Shown here: piece by piece, positions 16,985 to 26,264 of the stretch | How positions within the stretch are numbered: position 1 is the first letter of the stretch | Layout: every line of letters begins with the position of its first letter | Assembly (NCBI RefSeq): GCF_021277265.1 | Contig: NZ_JAJSOH010000001.1 | Span: 682,001-746,000 of the forward strand | Direction: 5' to 3' | From: Kineosporia rhizophila | Lineage (GTDB): Bacteria > Actinomycetota > Actinomycetes > Actinomycetales > Kineosporiaceae | Length of the DNA stretch: 64,000 bases | Notes under the pieces: generated by a model | The model's database searches: none | What the model saw: the letters and a program-made list of their open reading frames with translations, nothing else | Told to the model about the DNA's origin: nothing | Made by a program: the position numbers and the translations under genes

Positions 16985-18682
16985 ATGACCCGCGATTCGG
17001 CGTCCGGCAAGGGACCCGAAACCGATTCGGCGAACGAGGTCACGGAGGGGACGACCAAGCCGGTCGCCGTCGACACCACGGACGGCGAACCCGGAGAGGT
17101 GCAGGACACCACGGACGAGGGGGCGCTCGGCGTCACCCGGACCGGGACGGACGCCGAGGGGGCCGGCGCCGAGAAGGAGGCCGGGGCGGCCGGGACCGAC
17201 GCGACCACGGCTGACGTGACCAAGACCGAGGCGGACAAGAGCGAGACCGCGCCGGCTGACAAGGCGCCGGCGGCGGAAGAGTCGGCCACGCCCGACCTCA
17301 CGCTGAAGCCGCTGCCCACGTCGGCCGGTTCCAAGGCCGACGACAAGACGGCCACCCCGTCCAGCACCACGTCGACCGACACGACTGACCCGGCGAGCGG
17401 CGCGCAGGCAGAGACCACCGGCGCCGACACCGCCAAGGCGGCGGCTCCGGCCGGGGCCACCACCCCGTCCTCTGCTGCCCAGGCAACTGTGCCCGTCGGG
17501 GCAACCACCCCGGCCTCTTCCGGCACCGCTGCCCCGACCGGTCCGGCGACCCCCACCCACACCGGGGCCACCGTGACCTCTGCGCCTGAGGCGAGCCCCT
17601 CGTCCTCAGTTTCTGATCCGGTTCCCCCCACCGCGCCGAAGGCCGAGAAGCACTCCACCCTCGTCCCGCTGGTCGGGACCCTGGTGGCGCTCGCCGCCGT
17701 CGCCGCCCTGCTGATCGGGTCGATGGCCCTGCCGATCGCCAAGGGCGGGCCGAACAAGGTGCCGGTCGGCGTGGCCGGTACCGAGGAGATCACCGGGCAG
17801 CTCACCACGCTGATGGAGCAGTTCGGCGGGGAGGGCACGTTCAGCGTCAGCCAGTTCAGCGATGCCAACGAACTGCGCGACGCCATCGAGGACCGTGAGG
17901 TCTACGGCGGTCTGTTCGTGGACAACACCCAGGCCCAGATGATGATCGCCACCGCGGCGGGCATCGAGGTCTCGGACGCCCTGCAGACCGTTGCCCAGGC
18001 TCTCCAGCAGCAGGCCCAGGCCCAGGTCACCGTCACCGACGTGGTGCCCCAGCCGGGCAAGGACCAGCGTGGTGACGGGCTCGCGTCCTCCGAGCTCGCC
18101 CTGGTCATCGCGGCCGCCCTGCCGGCGTTCGGCCTGATCGCGCTCTACCGTCGTCGTCCGCTGGCCCAGCTCGGGGGCGCGGTTGCGGCCTCCGCCGCGG
18201 TCGGCCTGGCCGTGGCCGCGGTGCTCACCTACGGGTCGGGTTCCACCTCCGGCGGTAACTTCTGGCTGCTGACCGCCGGCCTGGCTGCCGGTACGTTCGC
18301 CACCACCGTGATCCTGCTGGGCGTGTACGCGTTGGCCGGCCGGATCGGTCTGGCCATCGGCGCGGCCGTGTTGGTGCTGCTCGGCGCTCCCCTGTCCGGT
18401 CTGAGCAGCGTGCCCGAGTGGCTGCCCGACCCCTGGGGCACGATCGGGCAGATCCTGCCCCCGGGTGCGACCGCGACGGCGCTGCGCTCGATGGCGTTCT
18501 TCGACGGCGCCGGCAGCCGCGCCGCCCTGCTGGTGATGGGCATGTGGGTGGTCGTCGGTCTGCTGCTCCTGGGCCTGGGCACGCTGCTGCACCGCAGCAA
18601 CCAGCGCCTGGCCGATCTGCGCGCCGAGGAAGAGGCCGCCCGCCTCGAGGACGAGGACGACAAGGCCCCGGCCACCGTCTGA
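16985..18682 (+). CDS. ABC-2/YhgE-like membrane protein with a long disordered N-terminal tail
   Basis: A 565-residue protein. Residues 1-220 are a cytoplasmic low-complexity Thr/Ala/Pro/Glu tail. A membrane helix follows (STLVPLVGTLVALAAVAALLIG), then an extracytoplasmic domain of about 120 residues (GTFSVSQFSDANELRDAIEDREVYGG region), then five or six helices. The last loop has IGQILPPGATATALRS. This layout matches ABC-2-permease-like/YhgE-Pip membrane proteins, whose role is poorly known (export, lipid or secretion-linked). It ends in an acidic cytoplasmic tail. GAGGAGAG precedes the ATG. It diverges from the moxR operon and is followed by a perfect palindromic terminator. Confidence 0.7.
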   Translation: MTRDSASGKGPETDSANEVTEGTTKPVAVDTTDGEPGEVQDTTDEGALGVTRTGTDAEGAGAEKEAGAAGTDATTADVTKTEADKSETAPADKAPAAEESATPDLTLKPLPTSAGSKADDKTATPSSTTSTDTTDPASGAQAETTGADTAKAAAPAGATTPSSAAQATVPVGATTPASSGTAAPTGPATPTHTGATVTSAPEASPSSSVSDPVPPTAPKAEKHSTLVPLVGTLVALAAVAALLIGSMALPIAKGGPNKVPVGVAGTEEITGQLTTLMEQFGGEGTFSVSQFSDANELRDAIEDREVYGGLFVDNTQAQMMIATAAGIEVSDALQTVAQALQQQAQAQVTVTDVVPQPGKDQRGDGLASSELALVIAAALPAFGLIALYRRRPLAQLGGAVAASAAVGLAVAAVLTYGSGSTSGGNFWLLTAGLAAGTFATTVILLGVYALAGRIGLAIGAAVLVLLGAPLSGLSSVPEWLPDPWGTIGQILPPGATATALRSMAFFDGAGSRAALLVMGMWVVVGLLLLGLGTLLHRSNQRLADLRAEEEAARLEDEDDKAPATV

Positions 18683-18694
18683 GGTTCCGTACAT

Positions 18695-18732
18695 CGAAAA
18701 GAGGCCTACGGACGTCCGTAGGCCTCTTTTCG
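18695..18732. terminator. perfect 38-bp palindrome, bidirectional intrinsic terminator
   Basis: The 19-bp arms (CGAAAAGAGGCCTACGGAC and its exact complement) leave no unpaired loop base on paper. The hairpin has A-tracts before and T-tracts after the GC core on both strands (…CTCTTTTCGTTTTG on the plus strand). It lies between the convergent ABC-2-like and cupin genes and should stop transcription from both sides. Confidence 0.9.
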
Positions 18733-18745
18733 TTTTGTCTTGCCT

Positions 18746-19195
18746 CTACTTCTGGTCGGCGAGGCGCCAGTCGCGGTAGTCGAACCCGGGCGCGACCACG
18801 CAGCCGACCAGCACCGGCTCGTCGGCCGCCGGACGCGCGGTCTGCCAGGTGCCGGCCGGGACCAGCAGCTGCGGGCTCTGGTCGATGTCGGTGCCCAGGA
18901 CCGACTCGACCGCCGGACCCGGGCCCGCCTCGTCCGAGCCGCCCAGCCCCAGGGCCAGCGGTCCGCCGCGCTGGTGGATCCACAGTTCGTCGGAGCGCAC
19001 CTGGTGCCAGGCCGAGACCTCACCGGGCAGCAGCAGGAACACGATCGAGGTGGCCAGCGAGCGGGGGCCGTCGTAGCCAGGTGGAAGCTGATCGGGGGAA
19101 AGTTCGACGGAGGAGCGGTAGGTCTCGGCGAACCAGCCGCCCTCGGGGTGCTGCTGGAGCCCGAGTCCGGTGGCCCATTCGGGTAGCGTCGGCAT
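18746..19195 (-). CDS. cupin-fold protein, DUF985/YML079-like family
   Basis: A 149-residue single-domain protein. Family marks are the opening LGLQQHPEGGWFAETYRS, SIVFLLLPGEVSAWHQVRSDELWIHQRG and the C-terminal GCVVAPGFDYRDWRLAD. The family has a cupin barrel and includes proteins annotated as sugar-epimerase-like, but no reaction is firmly assigned. Histidines in HQVRSDELWIH could bind metal. It has no signal peptide and is therefore cytoplasmic. The gene is convergent with the ABC-2-like gene across the perfect terminator and starts about 70 bp from divergent purB. Confidence 0.85.
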   Translation of the reverse strand: MPTLPEWATGLGLQQHPEGGWFAETYRSSVELSPDQLPPGYDGPRSLATSIVFLLLPGEVSAWHQVRSDELWIHQRGGPLALGLGGSDEAGPGPAVESVLGTDIDQSPQLLVPAGTWQTARPAADEPVLVGCVVAPGFDYRDWRLADQK

Positions 19196-19264
19196 GCCTG
19201 CACGGTAGGGGTGGCGGCCCGGGCGGGCCAGCAGGCCGTGGGAGCGCCGTGGGAGCATTGGCCC

Positions 19265-20701
19265 GTGACCCAGCTCAGCTCCCCGCGCCCCGGAAAGTCC
19301 CTGCACCAGCCCGGTCGGCTGAACCCGCCGCCCAACGTCCTCGGCGACGACGTGCCGCTGGGCCCGCTGGACGGCCGTTACCGGGCCGCCGTGGCGCCGC
19401 TGGCGCAGCACCTGTCCGAGGCCGCGCTGAACCAGCGCCGGGTGCACGTCGAGGTCGAGTGGCTGATCCACCTGACCGAGTCCGGCGCCGTGCCGGGGGT
19501 GCGCCGGCTCACCCCGGAAGAGACCTCCTACCTGCGCAGCATCGCGAGCGACTTCAACGCCGAGAGCGTGGCCGAGCTGGCCGAGACCGAGCGGGTCACC
19601 CTGCACGACGTCAAGGCCGTCGAGTACTACGTGAAGAAGCGGATGGAGGGGCACTCGCTGGCCGACCTGGCCGAGATCGTCCACCTGTTCTGCACCAGCG
19701 AGGACATCAACAACCTGGCCTACGCGCTGATGGTGCGCGACGCCACCGCCCTGGTCTGGCTGCCCTCGGCCTGGGCGCTGCACGAGGACGTCGCCGACCT
19801 GGCCCGCGAGCTGCGCGACCTGCCGATGCTGGCGCGCACCCACGGCCAGCCGGCCACCCCCACCACGCTCGGCAAGGAGCTGGCGGTGCTGGCCCACCGG
19901 CTGGGCCGGCAGCTGCGCCGGATCGACAACTCCGAGTTCCTGGGCAAGATCAACGGCGCCACCGGCACCTTCTCGGCGCACGTGGCCGGGGCCCCGGACA
20001 CCGACTGGGTGCAGGTCTCGCGCAGCTTCGTCGAGCACCTGGGCCTGACCTGGAACCCGCTGACCACGCAGATCGAGTCGCACGACTGGCAGGCCGAGCT
20101 GTACGCCGACGTGGCCCGGTTCAACCGGGTGCTGCACAACCTGTGCACCGACGTCTGGACGTACATCTCGATGGGCTACTTCGTGCAGGTCCGGGGGCAG
20201 GGCACGGTGGGCTCCTCGACCATGCCGCACAAGGTGAACCCGATCCGTTTCGAGAACGCCGAGGCCAACCTCGAGGTCAGCAACGGCCTGTTCGGCGTGC
20301 TGGAGTCCACGCTGGTCACCTCGCGGCTGCAGCGCGACCTGACCGACTCCTCGATGCAGCGCAACATCGGCACCGCGTTCGGGCACTCGCTGCTGGCCAT
20401 CGACAACGCCCGCAAGGGCCTGGCCGGCCTCGACGCCGACCCGAAGGCGCTGGCCCGCGACCTCGACGCGACCTGGGAGGTGCTGGGCGAGGCGGTGCAG
20501 TCGGTGATGCGGGTGCACGGTCTGGAGCAGCCGTACGAGCGGCTGAAGGAGCTCACCCGCGGCCGCAAGGTGGACGCCGAGGTGATGCGGGAGTTCGTCG
20601 CCGGGCTGGGGCTGCCCGACGACGTGGCCAAGCGCCTGATGGACCTGACCCCCGGCTCGTACGTGGGTCTGGCCTCGCGGCTGGTCGACGAACTGCGCTG
20701 A
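19265..20701 (+). CDS. purB: adenylosuccinate lyase
   Basis: A 478-residue fumarase/aspartase-superfamily enzyme. PurB cleaves SAICAR and adenylosuccinate with release of fumarate, two steps of purine synthesis, as a cytoplasmic homotetramer. Visible motifs are PLGPLDGRY at the N-terminus, the substrate histidine region ARTHGQPATPTTLGKE, and the superfamily signature GSSTMPHKVNPI containing the catalytic serine loop. The length is near that of the Escherichia coli-type enzyme (about 456). I chose the GTG at 19265 because residues upstream are Ala/Gly filler. A strong hairpin follows the stop. Confidence 0.95.
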   Translation: MTQLSSPRPGKSLHQPGRLNPPPNVLGDDVPLGPLDGRYRAAVAPLAQHLSEAALNQRRVHVEVEWLIHLTESGAVPGVRRLTPEETSYLRSIASDFNAESVAELAETERVTLHDVKAVEYYVKKRMEGHSLADLAEIVHLFCTSEDINNLAYALMVRDATALVWLPSAWALHEDVADLARELRDLPMLARTHGQPATPTTLGKELAVLAHRLGRQLRRIDNSEFLGKINGATGTFSAHVAGAPDTDWVQVSRSFVEHLGLTWNPLTTQIESHDWQAELYADVARFNRVLHNLCTDVWTYISMGYFVQVRGQGTVGSSTMPHKVNPIRFENAEANLEVSNGLFGVLESTLVTSRLQRDLTDSSMQRNIGTAFGHSLLAIDNARKGLAGLDADPKALARDLDATWEVLGEAVQSVMRVHGLEQPYERLKELTRGRKVDAEVMREFVAGLGLPDDVAKRLMDLTPGSYVGLASRLVDELR

Positions 20702-20709
20702 GCCTGACC

Positions 20710-20740
20710 GGCTACCTGGTCACGACGTGACCAGGTAGCC
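20710..20740. terminator. 15-bp perfect stem downstream of purB
   Basis: GGCTACCTGGTCACG (20710-20724) and its exact complement (20726-20740) flank a single A. There is no T tract, so it is either a GC-type terminator for purB or, because it sits 28 bp before the next start, an operator for the XRE-type regulator at 20768. Confidence 0.6.
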
Positions 20741-20767
20741 GCGGGACGGCTGACGTACGGTGGCCGG

Positions 20768-21598
20768 GTGGCACAGGACCGGGCAGCGCTGGGCGCCTTT
20801 CTGCGTTCCCGGCGCGACCGGCTCACCCCGGCCCAGGCCGGGATCACGCCGTTCCCCGGGCCTCGGCGGGTGCCCGGGCTGCGCAAGGAGGAGCTGGCCG
20901 TTCTGGCCGGCCTGAGCGCCGACTACTACAGCCGTCTGGAGCAGGGCCGGCAGGCCAACATCTCGGCCGAGGTCCTGGGCAGTCTGGCCCGGGCGCTGCG
21001 GCTGGACGAGGTGGAGCAGGCTCATCTGCACGACCTGGCCGCCCCGGTCGCCGCCGGCCGGGCCCAGGCCGAGTCCTTGCAGGTCGCCGACCCCGGTCTG
21101 TTGCGGGTGATGGGCGCACTCGACCATGTCCCGGCGATCCTGCTCGGTCATCGTTCGCTCGTGCTGGCCCGGAATGCGCTGCTCGGTGAGGTTCTGGGCG
21201 TGCCGATGGAGCCGGGAACGGTCTTCTCCGACTGGCTGCTGACCGATCCCGGCGCCCGTGAGCGCATCGTCAACTGGACGGACTTCGCCCAGTCGGCGGT
21301 GGCGACCCTGCGCCGCGAGGCCGGCCGGCGTCCGCACGACCCGCAGCTGAAGGCCGGCATCGAGCGCCTACGGCGCGACCCGGACATCGCCCGCTGGTGG
21401 GACGACCACGGCGTGCGCGACTACTCCTCCATGCGCAAGACGGTGCGCCATCCGGCCGCCGGGCTCCTGGCCTTCGGGGTCGAGGTGCTTACCGGGCCGC
21501 TCGATCCGGGTCAGCGGTTGATCGTGTACACGGTCGAGCCGGACTCCGAGACCTCCCGGATGCTGCCGATCCTGGGCTCCTGGGCCGGCGCTTCCTAG
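20768..21598 (+). CDS. XRE/helix-turn-helix regulator with MmyB-like ligand domain
   Basis: A 276-residue protein. The N-terminal third is a helix-turn-helix of the form RVPGLRKEELAVLAGLSADYYSRLEQG, typical of a large actinobacterial regulator family. The rest matches the MmyB-like PAS-type domain (WLLTDPGARERIVNWTDFAQ and later DPDIARWWDDHGV), thought to bind a fatty-acid-like ligand. In this family the regulator often controls a neighbouring divergently encoded oxidoreductase, but none is present here, so its target is unknown and may be itself. Confidence 0.85.
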   Translation: MAQDRAALGAFLRSRRDRLTPAQAGITPFPGPRRVPGLRKEELAVLAGLSADYYSRLEQGRQANISAEVLGSLARALRLDEVEQAHLHDLAAPVAAGRAQAESLQVADPGLLRVMGALDHVPAILLGHRSLVLARNALLGEVLGVPMEPGTVFSDWLLTDPGARERIVNWTDFAQSAVATLRREAGRRPHDPQLKAGIERLRRDPDIARWWDDHGVRDYSSMRKTVRHPAAGLLAFGVEVLTGPLDPGQRLIVYTVEPDSETSRMLPILGSWAGAS

Positions 21599-21611
21599 TC
21601 CGACCCCTCCG

Positions 21612-21660
21612 ATACCCCCCTCTGGTATTTGCCGGAACCTAGGCATACCCTAGGGGGGTA
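21612..21660. promoter_or_regulatory. two CsoR-type operator palindromes
   Basis: ATACC (21612-21616) pairs with GGTAT (21624-21628), and TACCC (21646-21650) pairs with GGGTA (21656-21660), both with C/G-rich centres. This matches the G/C-tract palindromes bound by CsoR copper sensors. The second lies 26 bp before csoR, so copper should relieve repression of csoR-copZ-copA. Confidence 0.75.
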
Positions 21661-21685
21661 GGGTTCCACGAGAAGGGGACGGGAC

Positions 21686-21967
21686 ATGCCTGGGTATGCC
21701 GGCACCAAAGAGGACTATCTGAAACGCCTGCGCCGGATCGAAGGTCAGGTGCGTGGACTGCAACGGATGGTCGACGAGGACACGTACTGCATCGACGTCC
21801 TGACCCAGGTCGCCGCGGTCACCAAGGCCCTGCAGGCGGTCAGCCTGGGGCTGCTCGAGGACCACATGTCGCACTGCGTGGTCGAGGCCGCGCGCCAGGG
21901 CGACGCCGAGGCCAAAGTCAAGATCACCGAGGCCGCCGACGCCATCGCCCGCCTCGTCCGTAGCTGA
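21686..21967 (+). CDS. csoR: CsoR-family copper-sensing repressor
   Basis: A 93-residue all-helical regulator of the CsoR/RcnR (DUF156) family, which binds DNA as a tetramer and leaves it on metal binding. The Cu(I) ligands of CsoR are present as Cys35, His60 and Cys64 (TYCIDVL; LLEDHMSHC). This fits copper sensing rather than nickel or formaldehyde. It is the first gene of a copper module, followed after 41 bp by the chaperone copZ and then copA on the same strand. The upstream palindromes suggest autoregulation. Confidence 0.93.
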   Translation: MPGYAGTKEDYLKRLRRIEGQVRGLQRMVDEDTYCIDVLTQVAAVTKALQAVSLGLLEDHMSHCVVEAARQGDAEAKVKITEAADAIARLVRS

Positions 21968-22008
21968 AACCCCTAGTTAGTCGTGTCGTTTCGAGGAGAC
22001 AGCCAGTC

Positions 22009-22230
22009 ATGAGCACCACCACTGTCGACGTCACCGGTATGACCTGCGGGCACTGCGTCACCGCGGTCACCACCGAGCTCTCCGCCCTTCCCGGTGTGAC
22101 CGCGGTCGAGGTCGACCTGCACGCGGGCGGGATCACCCCGGTCACCATCGTCAGCGAGTCCGAGCTCGACCCGGCCGCGGTGGCCGCCGCCGTGGACGAG
22201 GCCGGGTACGAGCTGGCCCCACAGGCCTGA
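22009..22230 (+). CDS. copZ: copper chaperone (HMA domain)
   Basis: A 73-residue single HMA domain with the metal motif GMTCGHC (Cys13, Cys16) and the ferredoxin-like fold pattern. It carries Cu(I) in the cytoplasm and passes it to the P-type ATPase encoded 2 bp downstream, and may also load CsoR. GAGGAGAC lies a short distance before the ATG. It is part of the csoR-copZ-copA operon. Confidence 0.93.
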   Translation: MSTTTVDVTGMTCGHCVTAVTTELSALPGVTAVEVDLHAGGITPVTIVSESELDPAAVAAAVDEAGYELAPQA

Positions 22231-22232
22231 TC

Positions 22233-24401
22233 ATGGCCACCGATGCCGAGGTCAGGCCCACCACCGGGCCACAACGTCAGGTCGAGCTCTCGATCGGCGG
22301 CATGACCTGTGCAACCTGCGCCACCCGGATCGAGAAGAAGCTGAACCGGATGGACGGGGTGGACGCCACCGTCAATCTGGCCACCGAGCGAGCACATGTG
22401 CTGGTGGCCGCCGGAGTGAGCGACTCCGACCTGATCCACACCGTCGAGGCGACCGGCTACACCGCCCAGGTACCTGAGTCTCTCGAAGCCGAGATTCCCT
22501 ACCAGGAAGACGTTCTCAAGCCCCGGCTGCGGGTGGCGATCCTGCTCACCGTGCCGGTGGTCGCCCTCTCCATGATTCCGGCCCTGCAGTTCGAGGGCTG
22601 GGAATGGTGGGCCCTGGCGCTCGCCCTGCCGGTCGTGACCTGGGCGGCCTGGCCGTTCCACCGCGCCACCGCGATCAACGCCCGGCACCTCGCGGCCACG
22701 ATGGACACGCTGGTCTCGATCGGGGTCACCGTGGCCACGCTCTGGTCGATCGGCGTGCTGATCACCGGAAGCGGCGAGCCATACCTCGAGATAGCCACTG
22801 TCGTAACCACTTTCTTGCTCACCGGACGTTTCACCGAGGCTCGGGCCCGACGCAGTTCCGGTGCCGCCCTACGGTCTCTGCTCGACCTGGGCGCGCGCGA
22901 CGTGAATCTGCTGCGCGACGGCCAGGAGGTCCGCGTCCGCGCCGAAGAGCTCTCAGTGGGCAGCCTTTTCGTGGTCCGCCCCGGTGAGCGCATCGGCACG
23001 GACGGGGTGGTGGTCGAAGGCACGAGCGATGTGGACGAGTCGATGCTCACCGGCGAGCCGTTGCCGGTTCACGTGAAACCGGGCGCGAGTGTGACCGGGG
23101 CCTGCGTGAACGGCGGGGGCCGGATCGTGGTGCGGGCCACCCGGGTCGGTTCCGACACCACGCTGGCCCGGATCACCCGCATCGTGCAGCAGGCGCAGTC
23201 GGGCAAGGCCCGCGCCCAGCGGCTGGCCGACCGGGTGTCGTCGGTGTTCGTGCCGGTGGTGCTGGTGCTGTCGGTCCTGAGCCTGGTGCTCTGGCTGGTG
23301 ATCACCGGTGATGCCCAGGCGGCGGGCATTGCCGCGGTGTCGGTGCTGATCATCGCCTGCCCCTGCGCCCTGGGCCTCGCCATCCCCACGGCTCTGCTGG
23401 TCGGCACCGGGCGCGGCGCCCAGCTGGGCATCCTGATCCGCGGCCCGCAGACCCTGGAAGACGCCAAGCACGTCGACGTGATCGTGCTGGACAAGACCGG
23501 GACACTGACCGAGGGGCGGATGAGCCTGGCCGGGGTGACTTCGGCCGACGGCTTCGAGCAGGCAGAAGTGCTGCGCTGGGCCGCTGCGGTCGAGCACGCC
23601 GGGGAGCACCCGCTGGGCCGGGCCGTGGTGGCTGCGGTGCCAGGTAGGCCCGACGAACTGCCCGCCGTCACCGAATTCGCGAGTACCCAGGGGCTGGGCG
23701 TCGAAGGAACGGTCGAAGGCCGGCGCGTGCGTGTGGGTCGCCCCTCGTGGGTCCCGCAGAAGCTCCCGGTCGAGCTGGACCGGGCGGTGGTCGAGGCCCA
23801 GGGGCGCACTGCGGTGGTGGTGTGGATCGACGAGGTGCCCGCCGCGGTGCTGACTATCGCTGACACGATCAAACCGGCCGCTCGCGAGGCCATCACGCAG
23901 CTACGGGCCCTCGGGCTGACTCCGATGCTGGCCACCGGGGACAACCTCTCCACCGCGCGGGCGGTCGCCGCCTCGGTCGGGATCGCGCCGGACGACGTGT
24001 TCGCCGAGCTGATGCCGGAGGAAAAGGTCGCCGTGGTCGAGCGGCTGCAGGCCGCCGGGCACCGGGTGGCCATGGTCGGGGACGGTGTGAACGACGCTGC
24101 GGCCCTGGCCACCGCCCGCCTGGGTCTGGCCCTCGGCACGGGCACCGATGCCGCCATGGAAGCCGGTGACATCACCCTGGTCCGGGGTGAGATGGCAGGC
24201 GTGCCGCAGGCGATCCGGTTGTCCCGGGCCACCTCGCGGATCGTCCGGCAGAACCTGGTCTGGGCCTTCGGGTACAACGTGGCGGCCCTTCCGCTGGCTG
24301 CCTTCGGCCTGCTCAACCCGATGATCGCGGGTCTGGCCATGGCCCTGAGCAGTGTCGCGGTGGTGACCAACTCGCTGCGGCTGCGCCGGTTCCGAGGCTG
24401 A
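22233..24401 (+). CDS. copA: Cu(I)-exporting P1B-type ATPase
   Basis: A 722-residue heavy-metal ATPase that exports Cu(I) at the expense of ATP. It has one N-terminal HMA domain (GGMTCATC, Cys26/Cys29), the actuator motif LTGEPLPV, the membrane metal site CPC near residues 376-378 ([11 protein letters not shown]), phosphorylation site DKTGT near 420, nucleotide-binding HP (GEHPLGRA) and hinge [10 protein letters not shown]. The final membrane helices keep the YN ([11 protein letters not shown]) and MxxSS (MALSS) residues of P1B-1 pumps, which supports copper specificity. It is transcribed with copZ 2 bp upstream; a long hairpin follows. Confidence 0.95.
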   Translation: MATDAEVRPTTGPQRQVELSIGGMTCATCATRIEKKLNRMDGVDATVNLATERAHVLVAAGVSDSDLIHTVEATGYTAQVPESLEAEIPYQEDVLKPRLRVAILLTVPVVALSMIPALQFEGWEWWALALALPVVTWAAWPFHRATAINARHLAATMDTLVSIGVTVATLWSIGVLITGSGEPYLEIATVVTTFLLTGRFTEARARRSSGAALRSLLDLGARDVNLLRDGQEVRVRAEELSVGSLFVVRPGERIGTDGVVVEGTSDVDESMLTGEPLPVHVKPGASVTGACVNGGGRIVVRATRVGSDTTLARITRIVQQAQSGKARAQRLADRVSSVFVPVVLVLSVLSLVLWLVITGDAQAAGIAAVSVLIIACPCALGLAIPTALLVGTGRGAQLGILIRGPQTLEDAKHVDVIVLDKTGTLTEGRMSLAGVTSADGFEQAEVLRWAAAVEHAGEHPLGRAVVAAVPGRPDELPAVTEFASTQGLGVEGTVEGRRVRVGRPSWVPQKLPVELDRAVVEAQGRTAVVVWIDEVPAAVLTIADTIKPAAREAITQLRALGLTPMLATGDNLSTARAVAASVGIAPDDVFAELMPEEKVAVVERLQAAGHRVAMVGDGVNDAAALATARLGLALGTGTDAAMEAGDITLVRGEMAGVPQAIRLSRATSRIVRQNLVWAFGYNVAALPLAAFGLLNPMIAGLAMALSSVAVVTNSLRLRRFRG

Positions 24402-24408
24402 CCTTCTC

Positions 24409-24456
24409 GGTGCACTGAGATCTGGACCGACCCCCCGGTCCAGACCTCAGTGCACC
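24409..24456. terminator. bidirectional terminator between copA and a convergent hydrolase
   Basis: The arms 24409-24429 and 24436-24456 pair over 21 positions with one mismatch (GGTGCACTGAG…CTCAGTGCACC; TCTGGACCG…CGGTCCAGA) around a C-rich loop. The right arm overlaps the last ten bases of the convergent hydrolase coding sequence, including its stop. Confidence 0.8.
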
Positions 24457-26132
24457 AGCTCTCGGATCTGCCGCAGGGCGAGCAGCGGGTTGGTGCCACT
24501 GCGGGGTGCGGTGGCCACGCGCATGCTGCCGTAGCCCGGGCGCGGGTCGGCGGTGCCCTGGCAACTGCTTCCCACTGCCGGCAGTTCGCCCTTGAGCAGG
24601 TAGTTCTCGACCTTCCGGTCCACGCAGCCGTTACCGCCGGCGTAGAGCCCGTGGTCGCCCTCGTTCTTGACCGTCAGCAGCCGGGCCCCGGCGAAGTTGG
24701 TCGCTGCCGCGCGGGCGCCCTCGATCGGTGTGGCCGGGTCGTTCTCCGACTGCACCATCAGCACCGGAGGGATGTCCTTACCGGTGGGGGTGGGCAGAGC
24801 CGCCGCGGCCGGCCGGTCCCAGAAGGCGCAGGGCTGGCTGATCGTGGCCCAGCCGATCAGCGGATACTTCTTACCTGCCTCCGACGAGGCCGTCCGCAGC
24901 CGCTGCACGCCGCCCGACCAGGGCGTGTCCTGGCAGGTGATGGCCAGGAAGGTGGTGCTCGCGGCATCGCCCGAGAAGGTCCGGCGCAGACCGGTGCGCT
25001 CGATCGCGGCCACCCGCCGACCGACCTTGGCCGCGTACTGGTCGGCGGTGCGGAACTTGCCGCTGCTCTGCGCCCGTACGTAGCCGTTGAGGTCGGCCAG
25101 CGCGGCCGCCGCGTCGGGGAAGAGCATCTTGGCGTACATCGTCCCGGCAACGATGTCATCGAGGGTGACCGCGTCCTCGACCGGCGCATCGGCCGTCATC
25201 CGCGACCGCAGCCGTTCGTAGCTGGCGATCACCGCCTCCTTGGTCGTGCCCAGCCCGTAGACGCTGTGGTGCCGGGCCACCCAGGGCGCGAAGTCGGACT
25301 CGAAGCGCCGCTGGAAACCGAGCGGCTGCCGGGCGAACGAGGCCTGCCAGGTGCTGGTGAAGTCGACGTTCGAGTCGAACACCATCCGGCCGGTGTGCTG
25401 CGGGAAGGCCGTGGCGTAGTGCGCCCCCAGCCAGGTACCGGCCGAGAAGCCCAGCCAGTTCGTCTTCTCCTGGCCGGCGATCCGTCGCAGCAGGTCGACG
25501 TCCTGCACGGTCTGCGCGGTGGTCACGTACTCGCGCAGGCCGCCCCCGGCCACTGCGCAGGCCCGGGCGGTGAGCTCGGCCGCGTCGAGCAGCAGGCCGA
25601 TGTTCGCCTGGCTGCGCACCCGCGGGTCGACACTCAGATCCCGCGCCCCACCACAGGTGAGGTTGCTCGACCCACCCGTGCCCCGCACGTCCATGCCGTA
25701 CACGTCCTGACCGGCCATCAGCTTCTTACGCTCGGCGCTGACCAGGAGCAACGGCAGATCGGCCCCCTCCGCGCCGGGCCCGCCGGGATTGGTGAAGAGC
25801 ATGCCCGGATCGGTGGCCTTGACGCTCTTCAGGCGGCTCACCCGGATCCGCACGTCCACCCCGGCCTCCGGCGTCTTCCAGTCGCGCGGCGCGAGCATGG
25901 TGGCGCACTGCAGCCGGTAGTACGCGCGGGGCAGGCCGGGCAGTTCGGCCTTGTCCAGGCAGGGCTGCCAGCTGAGTTTCTGGCTGTCGTAGCGGCCGAT
26001 CGCCTCGGAGGCCCGCAGCTGCGCCGGGCCGGTCACGGCTTGCGCCTCGTGTGGGGCGCCGAGCAGGATGCCGCTCATCGCCGCGCTGATCAGGACACCG
26101 GTTCCGGCACGCCGGACAGCCCGAGACTGCAT
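24447..26132 (-). CDS. secreted alpha/beta hydrolase, tripeptidyl-aminopeptidase-like
   Basis: A 561-residue serine hydrolase with an N-terminal Sec signal peptide (RRAGTGVLISAAMSGILL… cleaved near AQAV). The fold has the strand before the nucleophile elbow GFSAGTWLG (Ser), a late Asp in SENDPATPIEGA and His in NEGDHGLYAG. The oxyanion region is TNPGGPGAEGADL. The C-terminal TAP-like domain has paired cysteines (NGCVDRKVENYL and SSCQG). This matches Streptomyces SlpD/E and tripeptidyl aminopeptidases, which clip tripeptides from secreted proteins. It probably acts outside the cell or bound to the wall. It is convergent with copA. Confidence 0.85.
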   Translation of the reverse strand: MQSRAVRRAGTGVLISAAMSGILLGAPHEAQAVTGPAQLRASEAIGRYDSQKLSWQPCLDKAELPGLPRAYYRLQCATMLAPRDWKTPEAGVDVRIRVSRLKSVKATDPGMLFTNPGGPGAEGADLPLLLVSAERKKLMAGQDVYGMDVRGTGGSSNLTCGGARDLSVDPRVRSQANIGLLLDAAELTARACAVAGGGLREYVTTAQTVQDVDLLRRIAGQEKTNWLGFSAGTWLGAHYATAFPQHTGRMVFDSNVDFTSTWQASFARQPLGFQRRFESDFAPWVARHHSVYGLGTTKEAVIASYERLRSRMTADAPVEDAVTLDDIVAGTMYAKMLFPDAAAALADLNGYVRAQSSGKFRTADQYAAKVGRRVAAIERTGLRRTFSGDAASTTFLAITCQDTPWSGGVQRLRTASSEAGKKYPLIGWATISQPCAFWDRPAAAALPTPTGKDIPPVLMVQSENDPATPIEGARAAATNFAGARLLTVKNEGDHGLYAGGNGCVDRKVENYLLKGELPAVGSSCQGTADPRPGYGSMRVATAPRSGTNPLLALRQIRELVH

Positions 26133-26264
26133 GCTGAGACTTCCCCAAGGTCGGCTTACCGGAACACTTCCCGAGCCCTACGAGAACCCCGGAACCGGTT
26201 GCGGTGGTGACTGCTGCGATGACCGACTCTGCCATGGGAAAAGAAGTAGTGTCACATCAGGTGA

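Noticed and set aside
18746-20518. A long minus-strand frame that extends the cupin protein through most of purB
   Set aside because: The cupin homology starts at ATG 19195; the extension is antisense to purB and low complexity.
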